Positions 12,580-24,199 of a DNA stretch of 64,000 nt are shown here, piece after piece. Under the pieces are notes generated by a model. The model saw only the letters and a program-made list of their open reading frames with translations, made no database searches and was not told the origin of the DNA. The stretch spans positions 18,898,227 to 18,962,226 of the forward strand of contig OX419762.1 of NCBI GenBank assembly GCA_948567375.1. Reading direction: 5' to 3'. This DNA is from Lunularia cruciata (lineage: Eukaryota; Streptophyta; Marchantiopsida; Lunulariales; Lunulariaceae). Within the stretch, counting starts at the first letter, position 1; the number at the start of each line of letters is the position of its first letter. The position numbers and the translations under genes are program-made.

Positions 12580-13195
12580 ATCAATTTGAGATGTTAACCA
12601 CTCCCACAACTCAATCAGTATCCTTGAACAATCAATGAAGCAATAAAGGAAGCATGCATAATCCCAAGTGTCACCACTTTCAATGTGGTTTCTTGCCTCA
12701 TGTGAGCATCCCAAGTGGTTCAATCGTAGTCCTTGTGCATTCTTCCCATATGGGTCTTTATCGCTTGCAAGGTAAAGCATTAGTGACACACCAAGCATGG
12801 TGTATCCCAAGCGGTTATGGGCAGCTCCACATGGGGAAGTGTAACCATAGCTAGCACAAGAATAATGATAATAACACATGGTGCTATTCTCCATATCTCC
12901 TCATACCTTCAAAACCACAACCTCTCACATCCCAACTCACATGAGTAAATGTTACCTCTCCAAACCTTAAAAACTATAAACCCTTGTAACTTTCAATTCA
13001 CATCTCAACAATTTTCAAACTAAGTTCCCATAGAACTAGAGCATGAATATTAAGAAATTAAAATCAAAATCCCTGACCCATCGCTCTCAATATGAAATAA
13101 TCACTCTCAGCCCTAAAAAACCTAAAAGTCCTTATAATTTTTTGCTCGATTCTCCATAGCCTTCCATCTAGGTACCAATGGAACCCAAATGGAAA
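12580..13195 (+). repeat. dispersed repeat, copy 2 (partner at 795-1430)
   Basis: Colinear with 795-1430, same orientation. It adjoins the start of the minus-strand RT remnant and may be that element's 5' leader. Open frames across it (for example 12463-12894 on the minus strand) have no recognisable domain. Confidence 0.6.
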
Positions 13196-13369
13196 GACAA
13201 ATAGAATCAAATATTCACTCATGTGATATATGCTAGGGAGATCTCTAAAAATCTAAAATCTCTTTTTTCTCATCTCTCCCTCTTGTTCTTTCATGTTGAT
13301 TGAAGAATTGAAAACAATTTGTGTCCCTTTTGTTCTTCCCATTTCTTCCTTCGTTCTTGTTAATCAATT

Positions 13370-13970
13370 GTAGGACTAAAAACCAAATTTTGAGTAGATT
13401 GATTACATTACATGAGCAATGTGCTTTAGAGAACAAGGATGAGATGCATGAGATGTTCTTTAATAGAGATGCTTTCAATCATAAAAAATACCAAGAAAAG
13501 GGATAGTGTGTTTTATTAGTCAAGTAGAAACTCTTGCTAGTTAGTTGAATAACCTTGGTGTTAGAATAGATAATACTCAATCATCATCAAGACTATATGT
13601 AGTTTACCTTAGAATTTTTGCCATATAATAGTCACATGGGATATGTAATTGGGGAGTAATAAACCATCAAGAGACTCATTACAAGACTGCTCAAGGAAGA
13701 AACCTTGAACAGATGGGGAGAGGAGAAAGAAAATAGTTCAAGAGAGTGAACAAAAATGACACAAACCCTTTTCAATAGAGGTAGCATTAGAGGTAGCAAG
13801 AATAGCAGAACTCTTTTGAATTTTGCTATTGATTGAAGAATTGAAAAGACTGCATCTTTGAATTGAACAAGAGAACAACTTGCAAGAAATGTGGAAAGAA
13901 GGAACATTGGGTAAAAGAATGTAGAGGTGAGCAAAACCTCCCAAGAAGAAAGCCGCATAGTACGGCTAAT
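13370..13970 (+). pseudogene. copia gag, core and zinc knuckle
   Basis: Continuation of the interrupted copia gag. Plus-strand frames give 'MHEMFFNRDAFNHKKYQ', a 'ETLASQLNNLG' type block, then an intact CCHC zinc knuckle 'CKKCGKKEHWVKEC' (CX2CX4HX4C) at about 13885-13926. Frameshifts and stops separate these parts. Confidence 0.75.
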
Positions 13971-14039
13971 TGTAGAATTCAAGCCAATGATATAATGATA
14001 TATAGTATTGCATTCATTGCTAGTTTTAATATTGCCACA

Positions 14040-15673
14040 AGTATTGATCATCTAGACAATGATATTTGGTATAATGATGAAGGAGCTTTAAAAACTATGT
14101 CCAATAGACAAGAGTGGTTCCAAGACTTCAAGAAGATTGAAGAAGGGATTTTGCCCATGTATGTTGCAAATGATCAAAACTTTTGGGTTGGTGGAGTGTG
14201 ACATATCCTAGTTTCTTGTAAGCTTGGCATAAGATGACAATAAGGAGTCATCAAAGGAGTTTTCTATGTTCAAGAGTTGAAACGCAACCTATTCAATATT
14301 GGTCAAGCAGCGGATAAAGGCATCTAATATTGGTCAAGAAAAGGATAAAGGCATCCAAACCACCTACACCAAAGAGGGCTACTACACAAGGAAAGGTGGA
14401 GCAATAGTGATGGAAGGTGTCCACATTTCACAGCTCTACAAACTTTATATTAGAGTTACCAAGATAGGTAACATTTCCCAACCATGCAAGCAATGGAGAG
14501 ACTGAGAAGCTAGAGAAGAAAAAATAGTGTCAAAAGTTAGATATTGCACTTTGGCAATAAAGATTTTGTCATTTCAATCTTACTTATATTAGGAAGATGG
14601 AAAGAGAAGGGTAGGTAGAGAGTCTCAATTTGAAATCAAACGAACTTGGTTGTCAAAGGCATTGTATTGGGAAAGATGCACTCTAGGAAAGTAGAATAGA
14701 TTACCTTTTGCAAAGTCTAGCAAGAGTAGAGGTAAATACAACATTGGAGAATTCTTTCACAATGATATGTGTGGTCTTATGAGCATGAGCTCAATAGGAA
14801 GATCAAGATATTATCTCCTTTTTGAAGATGAAACGAGTGGTTTCAGATTTTTATTTCTCTTGAACAAAAAGTCAAAAACTCTCTCTTAGATAGATAGAGG
14901 TGAATACATTAAAAGGGAACTTGCTGCTTTTGAAAAAAGTGTAGGATCAGTCCATGAACTCATAACACCTTATACTCCAAAGCAAACTGATGCTTTGGAG
15001 ATAGATCATAAAATAGTATGTTAAGTAGCAAGATGCATGTTGCTTCCTAGTAAGCTGCCTAGAGAGTTATGGACAAAAGCAATGGGAATTGCTACACATG
15101 TTCTAAATATATTTTATAGTAGAGTTTTAGAGAAAACTATTTATGAGCTTTGGCATGGAAGAAAGCAAATAGTAGCACACTTGAAAATTTTTGGTTGCTT
15201 AGTCTTTGTGCACATCAAAGAGATAAGAGATGTCTTTTGTTAGATCTAGTTAAAAATTCAAAGCCTTCAAATTGTAGGATCAAAAGAAGAACAAGATATG
15301 TGAAACAAGGGATGTCTTATTCAAAGAAGAGCAACTTGATTATTACCAATTATAGATGTTGAACTTAGATGTGGATTGTTCTCAAGAAGAAGATGGAGAG
15401 CAAGTCAATGTTAAAATAAGCATTGATGAGATAAAAGTTGATGGAGAGTTTTTTAAAGCTTCTAAGGAATCTACAAAGTGAGACTAGCATCCATCCACTT
15501 GATAAATAAAATCAATGCAATCAAGAACCCAATTTGCAAATAAGCTCAACTTCAACCATTCAAGATGGAGAAATTTGCAAAAGTGTGAGAACAAGAAGAC
15601 CACACCACAAAGACTTAGTGATTGGGAATATAGTAAGATATATAATGCTTGCTTTGTTATAGCTAAGATTAAA
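14040..15673 (+). pseudogene. copia protease and integrase remnant
   Basis: The protease region reads 'WYNDEGALKTMSNRQEWF', where functional copia proteases have an LDSGAS-type active site, so it is inactivated. The integrase follows: a pre-integrase block near 14650-14690, 'GEFFHNDMCGLM' near 14740, 'HELITPYTPKQTDA' near 14950, then 'PRELWTKAMGIATHVLN' and 'HLKIFGCLVFVHI' at 15060-15220. It ends at 15673, where gypsy B begins. The polyprotein resumes at 32221. Confidence 0.75.
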
Positions 15674-15890
15674 TGAGATATCATAGCATTTACAGTCCCA
15701 TAGCTAGTTTGCACAATTGCATGAGTGTTAGTCTTGGTTGTCATATTTATCCTAGTAGTTGCACAAAGACTACTTATTGGGGGGCAGATTTGGTGTTAGT
15801 TGGTGATGAGAGCTACCATAGGCTCTCATCATTTGCATTGTGCAAAGAACCAAGGGCGTTGGTTGTATCTCTATGCCTAGAAGGATTGTT
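15674..15890 (+). repeat. gypsy B 5' LTR remnant
   Basis: It matches the start of the 3' LTR (31771 onward), sharing 'tttrcartyccatag', 'gttagtcttggtt', 'catcatttgcat'-type blocks. Similarity fades near 15890, so the rest of this LTR is lost or too diverged. Confidence 0.6.
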
Positions 15891-16120
15891 TGTATTTGTG
15901 ATAGTTGTCACTTGATCTTGATTTAAGTGGACTAGAATGTGTGCAAAGGCATTGTCAAATTTGTGTTAGAGATTTGATAGTGAGGCAGACAATGTGCAAA
16001 AGACCTGACCAAATTATGTAAAAATTAAAGTCAAATTGAGGAATGGATGTTTAGTTCAATTGATCAAACAAGTAGATTTGAGAGTGAGAGGTCAAATTGG
16101 TAGTTGAGTGTTATGAATTG

Positions 16121-16689
16121 CAAAATTGGATGTGGATTTGAGAACTCATCTCCTCAAATTAGGGATTAAGGGATCTTAGTCTCTTCAATTTGACTCAATT
16201 TAGCATTTGGTGAAGGATTTGGAGATCAACCAATTATAGTAAGGTTTGTGGAAGTTTGATTTGGAAAAGAATCCAAAAATAGAGCAAATATTAGAGATTG
16301 GCCAAAGTTTGAGAGATATCTTGAGGTCTTGATGGGAGTTGGGTCAGTTAAGGTTAAGTTATGGTTGAGCTAGTTAAGGTTAGCCCACTTGGAGAAGGTT
16401 CAATTTGGCAAAATTGGAGATAGATTTGAGAACCCATCTCCTCAAATCAGGGATTTAGAAGTCCTCATCTCTTCAATTTGACTCAATTTGGTATTTGGTG
16501 AAGGATTTAGAGATCAACTAATCGTAGTAAAGGTCATCCAAATTTGGTAGAAGTCTGATTTGAAAGCGAATCCAAAAATAAAGCAAATACTAGAGATTGG
16601 CTACAGTTGGAAAGGCATATGGAGGTCTTAAAGAGAGGTAATGGTCAAGTTTGTCAAGGTTAGCCTATTTGGAGAAGGTTCAATTTGGG
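16121..16689 (+). repeat. tandem duplication, unit about 285 bp, in the gypsy B leader
   Basis: Unit 1 (16121-16408) and unit 2 (16409-16689) align throughout. Both begin 'caaaattgg', include 'cttcaatttgactcaattt', and end 'ggagaaggttcaatttgg'. The many substitutions show the duplication is old. No coding content is seen. Confidence 0.85.
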
Positions 16690-16808
16690 AAAAGGAATGC
16701 CTCATTTGATTGAATTTTAGCATTTGATTTTGCAAGAAGAAAGGCTCCATTTGGGCATTTAGAAGCTTCAAGCATAGTACTATGGGCTAAAGAGGCTACA
16801 AAGGCCTT

Positions 16809-17353
16809 TGTCGTGCATATATACATCGCTACACAACATACATCATTATCAATATCATACACATTAGACACATAAGTCATACATAGACTCTAAAGTGCCA
16901 CAATAATCAGTTTGTTTACACTACTTGAATGAACTCAACTCATATCAGTACTTGATCTTTCACTCTATAAACTGCCAACAATTGGGCACTGATCATAGTC
17001 AAACCACACCCACTCTAGCTAAGAGAATCCAAGTGATGCTTGTTGGCCTTTGTCCACCATAGCCAAGAACTCGAAGGCTCAACATCCAAGAAGTGAGCTC
17101 TCTTGAGCTACACTTTGAAAGTATACCCCTGGACTTGAGCTAGGTCTGAAACCTTAATGGTCCCGCTGATGGCACACCCAACGGTGCAAATGGTGCAAAG
17201 TGATGGTGGGCTCCACCATGAAGCCAATACCCCAAATACAAAATCTGACCATCAAAAAGTAGTCTATGAATAATTGCTAAAATACTTCTAACTACTATCA
17301 CTACAACTCCAATGTCCAAGCAACCTAGATGTGACAACACAAATGGCGTGACA
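16809..17353 (-). repeat. solo LTR of the gypsy B family, antisense
   Basis: A 545-bp TGTCGTG...GTGACA sequence homologous along its length to 35047-35582 and, in reverse orientation, to the gypsy B 3' LTR at 31771-32220. Flanks show 'cctt' directly on both sides (16805-16808 and 17354-17357), a candidate target duplication. Most family CpGs have decayed compared with the 35 kb copy. Confidence 0.75.
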
Positions 17354-18179
17354 CCTTCAATACCAAAGCCTAAAGCTATTTGCTAAAGAGGTTATAGAGG
17401 CCTAGAAGAGCCAACTTGTTTAGAGTCTTCAAGGCATAGGGCTAGAGGCTATAATGTCCAACTTGCTTGCATGAGGTTAGCCTGTTTAGATGAGTTTTTG
17501 ATAATTGTTTGGCAAAATCAACCCAACTTGCATGATTGGGCGCAACAAGGTTTGAACCCTAGATCTCTAATCCTAGATTGGTGCCTCAGCCAATTAATCC
17601 ACTCTTACTTATTTTCTTGGAGACCAATAGACTTGAATTTTTATTTATATAGCTTTGGCTATGAGAGGATCTTTGATTCCATTCTTGGTTATTTTGGTAG
17701 CATAAGAATAGATACACTCTTATTATATTAAATACCAAATAATGATAAAGTCAATCTGGTTTTGATTTGTGAGATGGAGGGCTATCATTGAGATTTCTTG
17801 TGATATGACATCCTCCATTCTCTACTTCCTATTTGTGCACCATATTTGTGTGAGGTGCCCTGATATTTAGAGTGTTGGTGCTCTAATGTGCTCTTAGTAG
17901 TGAGACTAGAATAATGACCAATCAGATTATTGATGTTTCTCTCTAGTGAGATAGGAAGTGATGACCTATAGATTGTGAGAATGCATGCTATAATGGTAGC
18001 TTACATGTCACTTTTTCCCTAGTGTAGTTGGCATAATAAGAGTTACATTAGTAGATGGTGTTTGATTGGTGGTGGCATTTGGCAGTTACGGTTGTGGTTT
18101 GGAGTACATTTTCAAGATGGAATTTGTTGTTAATTCTAGAAGAGATTTTGTTACAACACATAGTTGGTTTAGACGGAGT
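17354..18179. other. gypsy B leader, no recognisable protein
   Basis: Sequence between the antisense solo LTR and recognisable gag. Apart from the tRNA-like box at 17525-17612 nothing is identifiable. Confidence 0.4.
17525..17612 (-). other. tRNA-like / SINE-promoter-like segment
   Basis: On the minus strand the segment holds a D-arm-like 'ggattaattggctgaggc', then 'aggattagagatctaggg' and a box-B-like 'ggttcaaacct'. That spacing resembles a pol III type 2 internal promoter. I cannot fold a complete cloverleaf, so it is more likely a decayed tRNA-derived SINE head or tRNA pseudogene than a working tRNA. Confidence 0.3.
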
Positions 18180-19920
18180 TGCACTCAATATTAGCTTGTA
18201 TCTCAAGTCCCTATGAGGAGATGGATTCTAGTTTAGAGTTTGATACAAGAATTGATTCAATTGAAAATGCACATTGTGTATTCACACCATTGTTGTGAGA
18301 CATGGACAAGATTTATGGAGCCACTAAAGGCCCAAAGCACTACTTTGGTACAATATGTACTTTTGAGTTGGATGACTTCATCCAAGAGTTCAATAGTTGG
18401 TGTGATTTGTAATAAATATAAAATTCAACTTTATTCACACCCTTCATGGCATGGAAGGAGTTATTCTAGCACTTGGAAGTTTTTCCAATGGATGACTACC
18501 ACAAGTTTAGGAGAGCTCACTTGGAGAATTTTGAGAATAGAGACAATATTGGTCTTTGAACTTCATCTTCATCACTTCAAGCTTGGTTTCTAAAGGTAGA
18601 TCAATAATACCCACAAGTTCTATCTCTAGTAGCATTGGTGTATCTAATGCAAGTGCACAAGTTGGAGATGGTGCTACTACAAGTGAAGGTTCCTTCATAG
18701 GTGGTGGTGTACTACTAAGGTTTAACCCCATAGTGGAGTTCTTCCAATGGCTAAAGTAGAACTACCAAGGAGTGTAGATTGACAAGCTAAAGAGCTTATA
18801 GGAATTCTAGTGGAGGCTATAAAGAGCATATGCAAAGCATACACTTGTATGAGATGGTTTATCACTTTCATAGACTGAGTTATTGAGGCCCAAGTAGTCT
18901 AGTTTTGGTATGGGATATTAGATAAGGAGCTATAATGTAAAGTAATTGATGCTACATTGTTGTAGGCTACCTCACTGACTTTGGTGGTGATCTTTGGTTT
19001 GGTTGAGTGCATTGAGCTCAACATGATGGAGGAGAGAGTGGTGACATTTGGATTGTTAGAGACCTCATCTACAATTGTTTCTTTTTTTAGAGTGCAGCAT
19101 AACCCACCACACCATGTTGGCTTTTGAGGGCAAAGTGGACAACCCCAATCTTATGGAGAGTGGAAGACCTAGTGCACCTAGACCCTTACCCTTAATTTTT
19201 AGTCAACAACAACCAATGAGTGGTAGTGTTGCTTGTTGGACTTGTGGTGGATCTCACCACAAGAGGAAGTGCACCCAAGGTAGTGGGCATAATATCTCTA
19301 GATTGTCATAGCTAGCTCAAAGATAGTGTGACCATTGCCATAGATTTGGTCATACTAATGATCAATGTTTGACCTCCACCCGAAGTTACAAAGTGGTAGG
19401 CTTCTTATGGCAAGTGGTAGAGGAGCCTTGGGTCATGGAGGATGAAGTGGTGGTAGAGGACCCACACCTAGTAAGAGCATAGTACATTCCCTTACTTTTA
19501 ATATAGACATAGATGCTCATAGTGGGCAATAAGAGCATAGATTAGCTAGCATTGGCTATATCTCAAAGGAGATCAAATTGAAGTGCTAGGCTTCCACTTC
19601 TTAGGTTAGTGATAAAGATGTCCTTGAATTTATGTGTAGAGTAGCATAATAAGATGCATCTATCATAGTGACTGGGAGTGTAGTATGTGCTCTTGAGCCT
19701 ACGGAGCATCAATGGAGTTGGACCCAAAAAGAAGAGATGATATTAGATATGTCAAACTTCCCCAATCTTTCACACTTTTAAAGGCACTTTAGTTGATATT
19801 CATATCTCCTAGATATCCTAGTGCAAGTGTGATATGTGGTGAAAGATTTTAGGATGGACTAGATATTAGTCAACCACCTACTTTGAGAGAATCTATATCT
19901 AGTACAATATTGGGAGCGGT
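18180..19920 (+). pseudogene. gypsy B gag with two zinc knuckles
   Basis: Decayed plus-strand gag. A first knuckle 'CWTCGGSHHKRKC' at 19234-19272 is one residue short before its last Cys. A second, 'CDHCHRFGHTNDQC' at 19327-19368, is a perfect CX2CX4HX4C. Nucleocapsid knuckles of this kind bind the element's RNA in particle assembly. The sequence is cut at 19920 by a family-Z LTR. The protease continues beyond the gypsy A insertion, from 26219. Confidence 0.65.
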
Positions 19921-20509
19921 TGTAATACCATTAGCTAAACAAATTATCTTTAGGTGGAAATTATTTTGGACATATTTAGGGATGTTATAAAAAATAGTCT
20001 AAGTATATTGGATGGAGGTATCACCAAAAGAGAACTTTCAATAGTAAGGCAAAGGTCAAAAACCTTAGCCAATTTTGGAGTCCTAAAGAAAAGAAGTAGC
20101 CTTGAGATATGGAATCTCACTCCCTCTTCTAGGAAAAAGGTGTTGCTTCTTTCTCCCCTCCTTTTTTTTCTCATCAAGATATCTCCAATGGTACCTCATG
20201 GTATGTTCTAAGCTTCCCACAAAAACATTATCCAAGGATTTCCTTTGGTCAAACTTGTTTGACCAAATAGGACAAGGATCAACATGTTACCAATCCATAC
20301 AACTTATCTAAGGGTATAGCTCATTGACATATTACCAATCCATGTATCTAATCTAAGGGTGTAGCTCCTTTTAAAAATATTCTCTTGGCTATACAATAAG
20401 GACAAGTTCATTTAGGACATCATTGTATTGAGGAATTAAATCTTATGTTTCTCTTGTATTTCTCCTTTTCTATTTCTTTTGGGGTCTCTCTTATCCTCAA
20501 AATATTAAA
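19921..20509 (+). repeat. LTR, family Z, second copy
   Basis: 589 bp beginning 'tgtaatacca' and ending near 'aatattaaa', homologous to 9633-10211 (reverse) and 28183-28924. Shared parts include 'gtatcaccaaaag', 'gtttgaccaa' and the 'ctatacaataa' region. No target duplication is visible and CpGs are lost, so it is an old solo copy. Confidence 0.75.
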
Positions 20510-20626
20510 TCGACTCAACTGATTATGTGCTCCATGTGTTTTCAAACAATGACATGTTTACATTTGGAGTTGACTTAACTTTAGTGTTCTAGTTGGCTGA
20601 CATACTTTGTGAGAATAGAAATGGTG

Positions 20627-21044
20627 TGTGTAAAAAACCAAGGAGAGAAATAGGAGAATGGAAGATCAAGGTGAAAGATCACACTACAACTCTTGAATGA
20701 GGGAAACTCTGAATGTCTAGCATGAGCTTGGGCTTGGGCTCTTGAGAAGCTTCTCAAAAGTTTTCTAAAAGTCACTTTTTAGAGTGCAAGCTAAGTTAGA
20801 CATGAAGCTTCTCAAGGAGTTTCCTTTTAAAAGTCACCTATTTGGTGTGCAAGCTAAGGTAGTTGGGAAGCTTCCCAAGAAGCTTCTTCCTAGGAATCAC
20901 CACTTTGCATACACATTACTCAATACTTGGAAGGTACTAAGTAGCTTGCTAGATTTCTAGACTATTCTTATAATTCTTGACTAATTTGGCCTATTTGGTA
21001 TTTTGTTAATCTTGACTAACTTGTTTGTAAATTCCATATTATCA
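20627..21044 (-). repeat. gypsy A 3' LTR
   Basis: Aligns with 25719-26213. In minus sense it starts 'tgataatatgga'. Shared blocks include 'gatcaaggtgaaagatcaca', 'ctcttgaatgag', 'ctagcatgagct' and the repeated 'aagcttcc' units. Fewer 'aagcttcc' units explain its shorter length (418 versus 495 bp). Confidence 0.85.
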
Positions 21045-21058
21045 TATATTTCCCCACC
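21045..21058 (-). promoter_or_regulatory. gypsy A polypurine tract
   Basis: On the minus strand 'ggtggggaaata' lies directly before the LTR start 'tgataa'. This is the expected site of plus-strand DNA priming. Confidence 0.65.
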
Positions 21059-21085
21059 GCTAGTGAGTGATGTCCTCATCACCAT

Positions 21086-22360
21086 GGAAGCTTCAAACTC
21101 CAAGATGGTTGTTTGTGCATCTTGGAGATGAGAAAGAGGCTCCCAAGTGGCATCATGAAAGGGATGCCCTTTCCACCAAAGTACTTTGTATTCAATATCT
21201 TGTTGGTGGTCATCATGAATGTGGTTGTGTGCAAGGATACTATCAACTTCATACTCCTCATGATTGTAGATAAGGATAGGAGCAAGGATAAGGTTAGATA
21301 CAAGAAAAAAAAGGAAGATGGATTAGAAACAAAGGGTTTCAACTTGGAAACATGGAAGACAAGGTGGATTCATATATGACAAGACAAGGTTGATAAGCAA
21401 GTTGATAAGCAACACAAGAAATGATTTGGGTGATATCAAATAGACCTATCCAATTAGGAGCAAGTTTATGAACTTGGAAATCAAGTGGGAAGAGTAGGTT
21501 ACTAGAAGAAAGCATGACTTTATCACCAAGGTGAAAGGTGAGATCATAACAATGTTAGTCCATGTATTGTTCTAACAATTTTGAGCAACAAGGAGATGAG
21601 ATTTGGCTTGTTGTAAGGATTGGGATATTATGGTCAAGAAGGTGGAAGTATGAGTGACATGAGATGGAGGAGGATTAAGAAGGGAATCTAGAACAATTAG
21701 ATCTTAGCAAAATTTAAGGAAAAAGAAAGAGAACCCACTACTTGCCTATTTAGAGTTATTATAGGTAAACTCAATAGCTATAAGATATTCATCCCAGTTG
21801 GTATGGTGAATGTTGACACAGACACAAAGCATATCTTCCAAGGTGTGATTTGTATATTTGGTTTGCCTATCAATTTGAAGATGATAGGTTGTGGACAAAG
21901 CAAGCTTGGTGCCAATTAGTTAGAAGAGTTCTTGCCAAAATTTTCTGATGAATTGAGGATCATGATTGGAGATGAGTACACAAGGATCCCATGATTCTTG
22001 AAAACATTATCAAAGTAGGTTTGGGCCAATGTTGGAGCATCCACTATATCAAAGGTTGGTGCCAAATGCATTTGCTTACTGAGCTTATCAACAAACATCA
22101 CAATTGTTGTGTGACCTTGCTTTTTCTTGGGCAAGGATGTGATGAGATCTAAGCTCACGTGTTCCCATTGAGCAAATGGAATAGGAAGTTGCTGGAGGAG
22201 TCCACTTGGTTTTTGGTTATTGGCCTTGTTGCATTGGTAGCTCTCACAAGATTGGATAAACTCTTGAACATCTCATGCCATGTTGGGTCACCACCATTGG
22301 TGTTGTAGGGTACCCAAGGTCTTGTCCACACCCATGTCACCAATGATTGGTAAGTCATGT
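21086..22360 (-). pseudogene. gypsy A integrase and chromodomain
   Basis: In minus sense, a zinc-binding remnant around 22200-22350 includes 'WWWP'-like and 'NKANNQKPSG' blocks. The catalytic core follows: 'SLDLITSLPKKKQGHTTI', 'FVDKLSKQMHL', then 'LALSTTYHLQIDRQTK' and 'NWDEYLIAIEFTYNN' near 21760-21910. A C-terminal 'GDKVML..NLLFP' block lies near 21480-21540. At 21193-21086 the chromodomain is open in one frame, including 'EYKVLWWKGHP' and 'HDATWEPLSHL'. Chromodomains target integration to marked chromatin. The core frames are broken. Confidence 0.8.
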
Positions 22361-22816
22361 GTTTCTTAAAGGCCTATAAGTCATAGATCACCCTTGGCAA
22401 GAACATAGATCTGGTTCTCACAAAATAGAAATCCTTCCTTGAAGGATAAGGTGTTGTATTCCTTATCATGTGTTGCAAGATGACCTTGTATAATCTAAAA
22501 GAAAGGGCCTTGTTGTAAAACGGTCTTCAACTTGATTTGGACTTTTGAGTCAATTGACATTGTTGTAATTTTTGTCATGATGAGAGAAAGAGACTTCAAA
22601 TTAGGTCATCAAAGATGACATGGAAACTATTAGATTTGATCTCAAGTTTGAAGTCAAACTATTGTAGTTGTTCCTCTCATCAATGATATCAACTCTTCAT
22701 GTGCTCCAAATGTAATATCTGCAACAAGTGTATAATGTCTTGTGATCGGCTTGCATGATCACTTTTTTCCCCAAGAGACAATGTCTCCATACCTTGGTGG
22801 CCTATACTATTGCTAG
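22361..22816 (-). pseudogene. gypsy A RNase H to integrase linker
   Basis: Minus-strand sequence between RNase H and the integrase zinc-binding region. It is decayed and shows only weak similarity to the usual linker. Confidence 0.45.
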
Positions 22817-23860
22817 TTATTCTTGATCTTGAGTAGTGTAATTCCTTTCAGCAATGTTTAGTTGACAAGACACAAAGGTAATGGGATATAACACATCTAG
22901 AAATTCTTGTTGCAACACAATTTTAATGGCAAAGTTAGAAGCATCAAAATCAACCACGTAAAGTAGTTGAGGATCATATGGTTGAAGAATGGGCCTTGAA
23001 GACACCACATGCTTAGCTTTTGGAAAAAAAAATTGTGCTTGGTAGTCCATTGAAAGCTTGAGGTCAGTCAATAGTGCGGCCAGATGAGCATAGTAATGGA
23101 TGAACCATTGGTAAAAACTTGCCAATCCATTAAATGCCTGCACTTTATGGCATCCTTTGAAATACACCAATCATTTATAGCTTTGATTTTCTCCTCTTCC
23201 ATCCTGATCCCCCCGGTGAGATCTTATGACCCAAAAAGGTAACTTTCTTATGCCAAAAAGCACACTTTGACTTCTTGTAGTAAAACTTCCATTGATATAG
23301 TCATCTTAGGACTTCTTGTATGTGATTTGTGTGTTCTACCTCCATCTATAGATTAGAATATCATCCACAAACACCATAACATACCAATCTAATAGCCCAT
23401 CCAACACCTAATGCAATTTTTCATGAAGATTATTGGAGCATTAGTGAGCCCAAAAGATAGAACTCTCCATTCAAATCTCCATACCTTATGCATAAATTTT
23501 GCAGTCTTTTGTACATTCTCTTTATGAATGGGAATTTTTCAATATCTGCTTTGGAGATCCAACTTGGAAAAGTATCATGCTCCACTCAATTGGTCTAGCA
23601 AGTCATCAATTTGAGGCAAAGTATATGCATTCTTTGCTATTTTTTTATTGATGCCATAGAAATCAATACAAAAGCAGAGTTCTTCATCCTTCTTTGGGAC
23701 GAATAGTATTGGTGCTCCCCAAGGAGATGTACTATGTTGTATGAAATTCTTCTCCAACAACTCCATTAGTGTTGTTTGAAGCTCATCCAACTCCTTTGGT
23801 TAGAGCCAATAGATTGGTCTATTCATTGGAGTAATTCTTGATAATAATTCAATCTTGAAG
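22817..23860 (-). pseudogene. gypsy A reverse transcriptase and RNase H
   Basis: RT fingers at 23790-23575: '[18 protein letters not shown]', '[16 protein letters not shown]', '[16 protein letters not shown]'. The palm continues with shifts to about 23200. The connection and RNase H at 23170-22817 include 'FNGLASFYQWFIHYYAHLAA' and 'DFDASNFAIKIVLQQ'. Several frameshifts and stops separate the blocks. Confidence 0.85.
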
Positions 23861-24199
23861 GTCATATCACAATTGGAGGGTCATCCTTTTGGAAAATCAT
23901 TTAGTAACACATATGCAAACTCCTAAACTATTTGATTGATGAAGCTTTTAGCCCTCATTAGATTCTCCATGCATAATTTGCTTGATCCACACCACAAAAA
24001 TATGAATATCTTCCTCAAAATTTTACTCAATGGTTGCTTTATTAACAAAGTTCTCATCTTGGGACTAACTATTCTTAGGTTTCTTCCTCAAAGTTGCTAG
24101 AAAACCTAATTGGTTACTCTTACCTTAGAGTTGTACTTGAATTTATTGTTGGGTCCAATCAAATTGAACTTGATGATGTTCAAGTCAATGTAAACCTAG

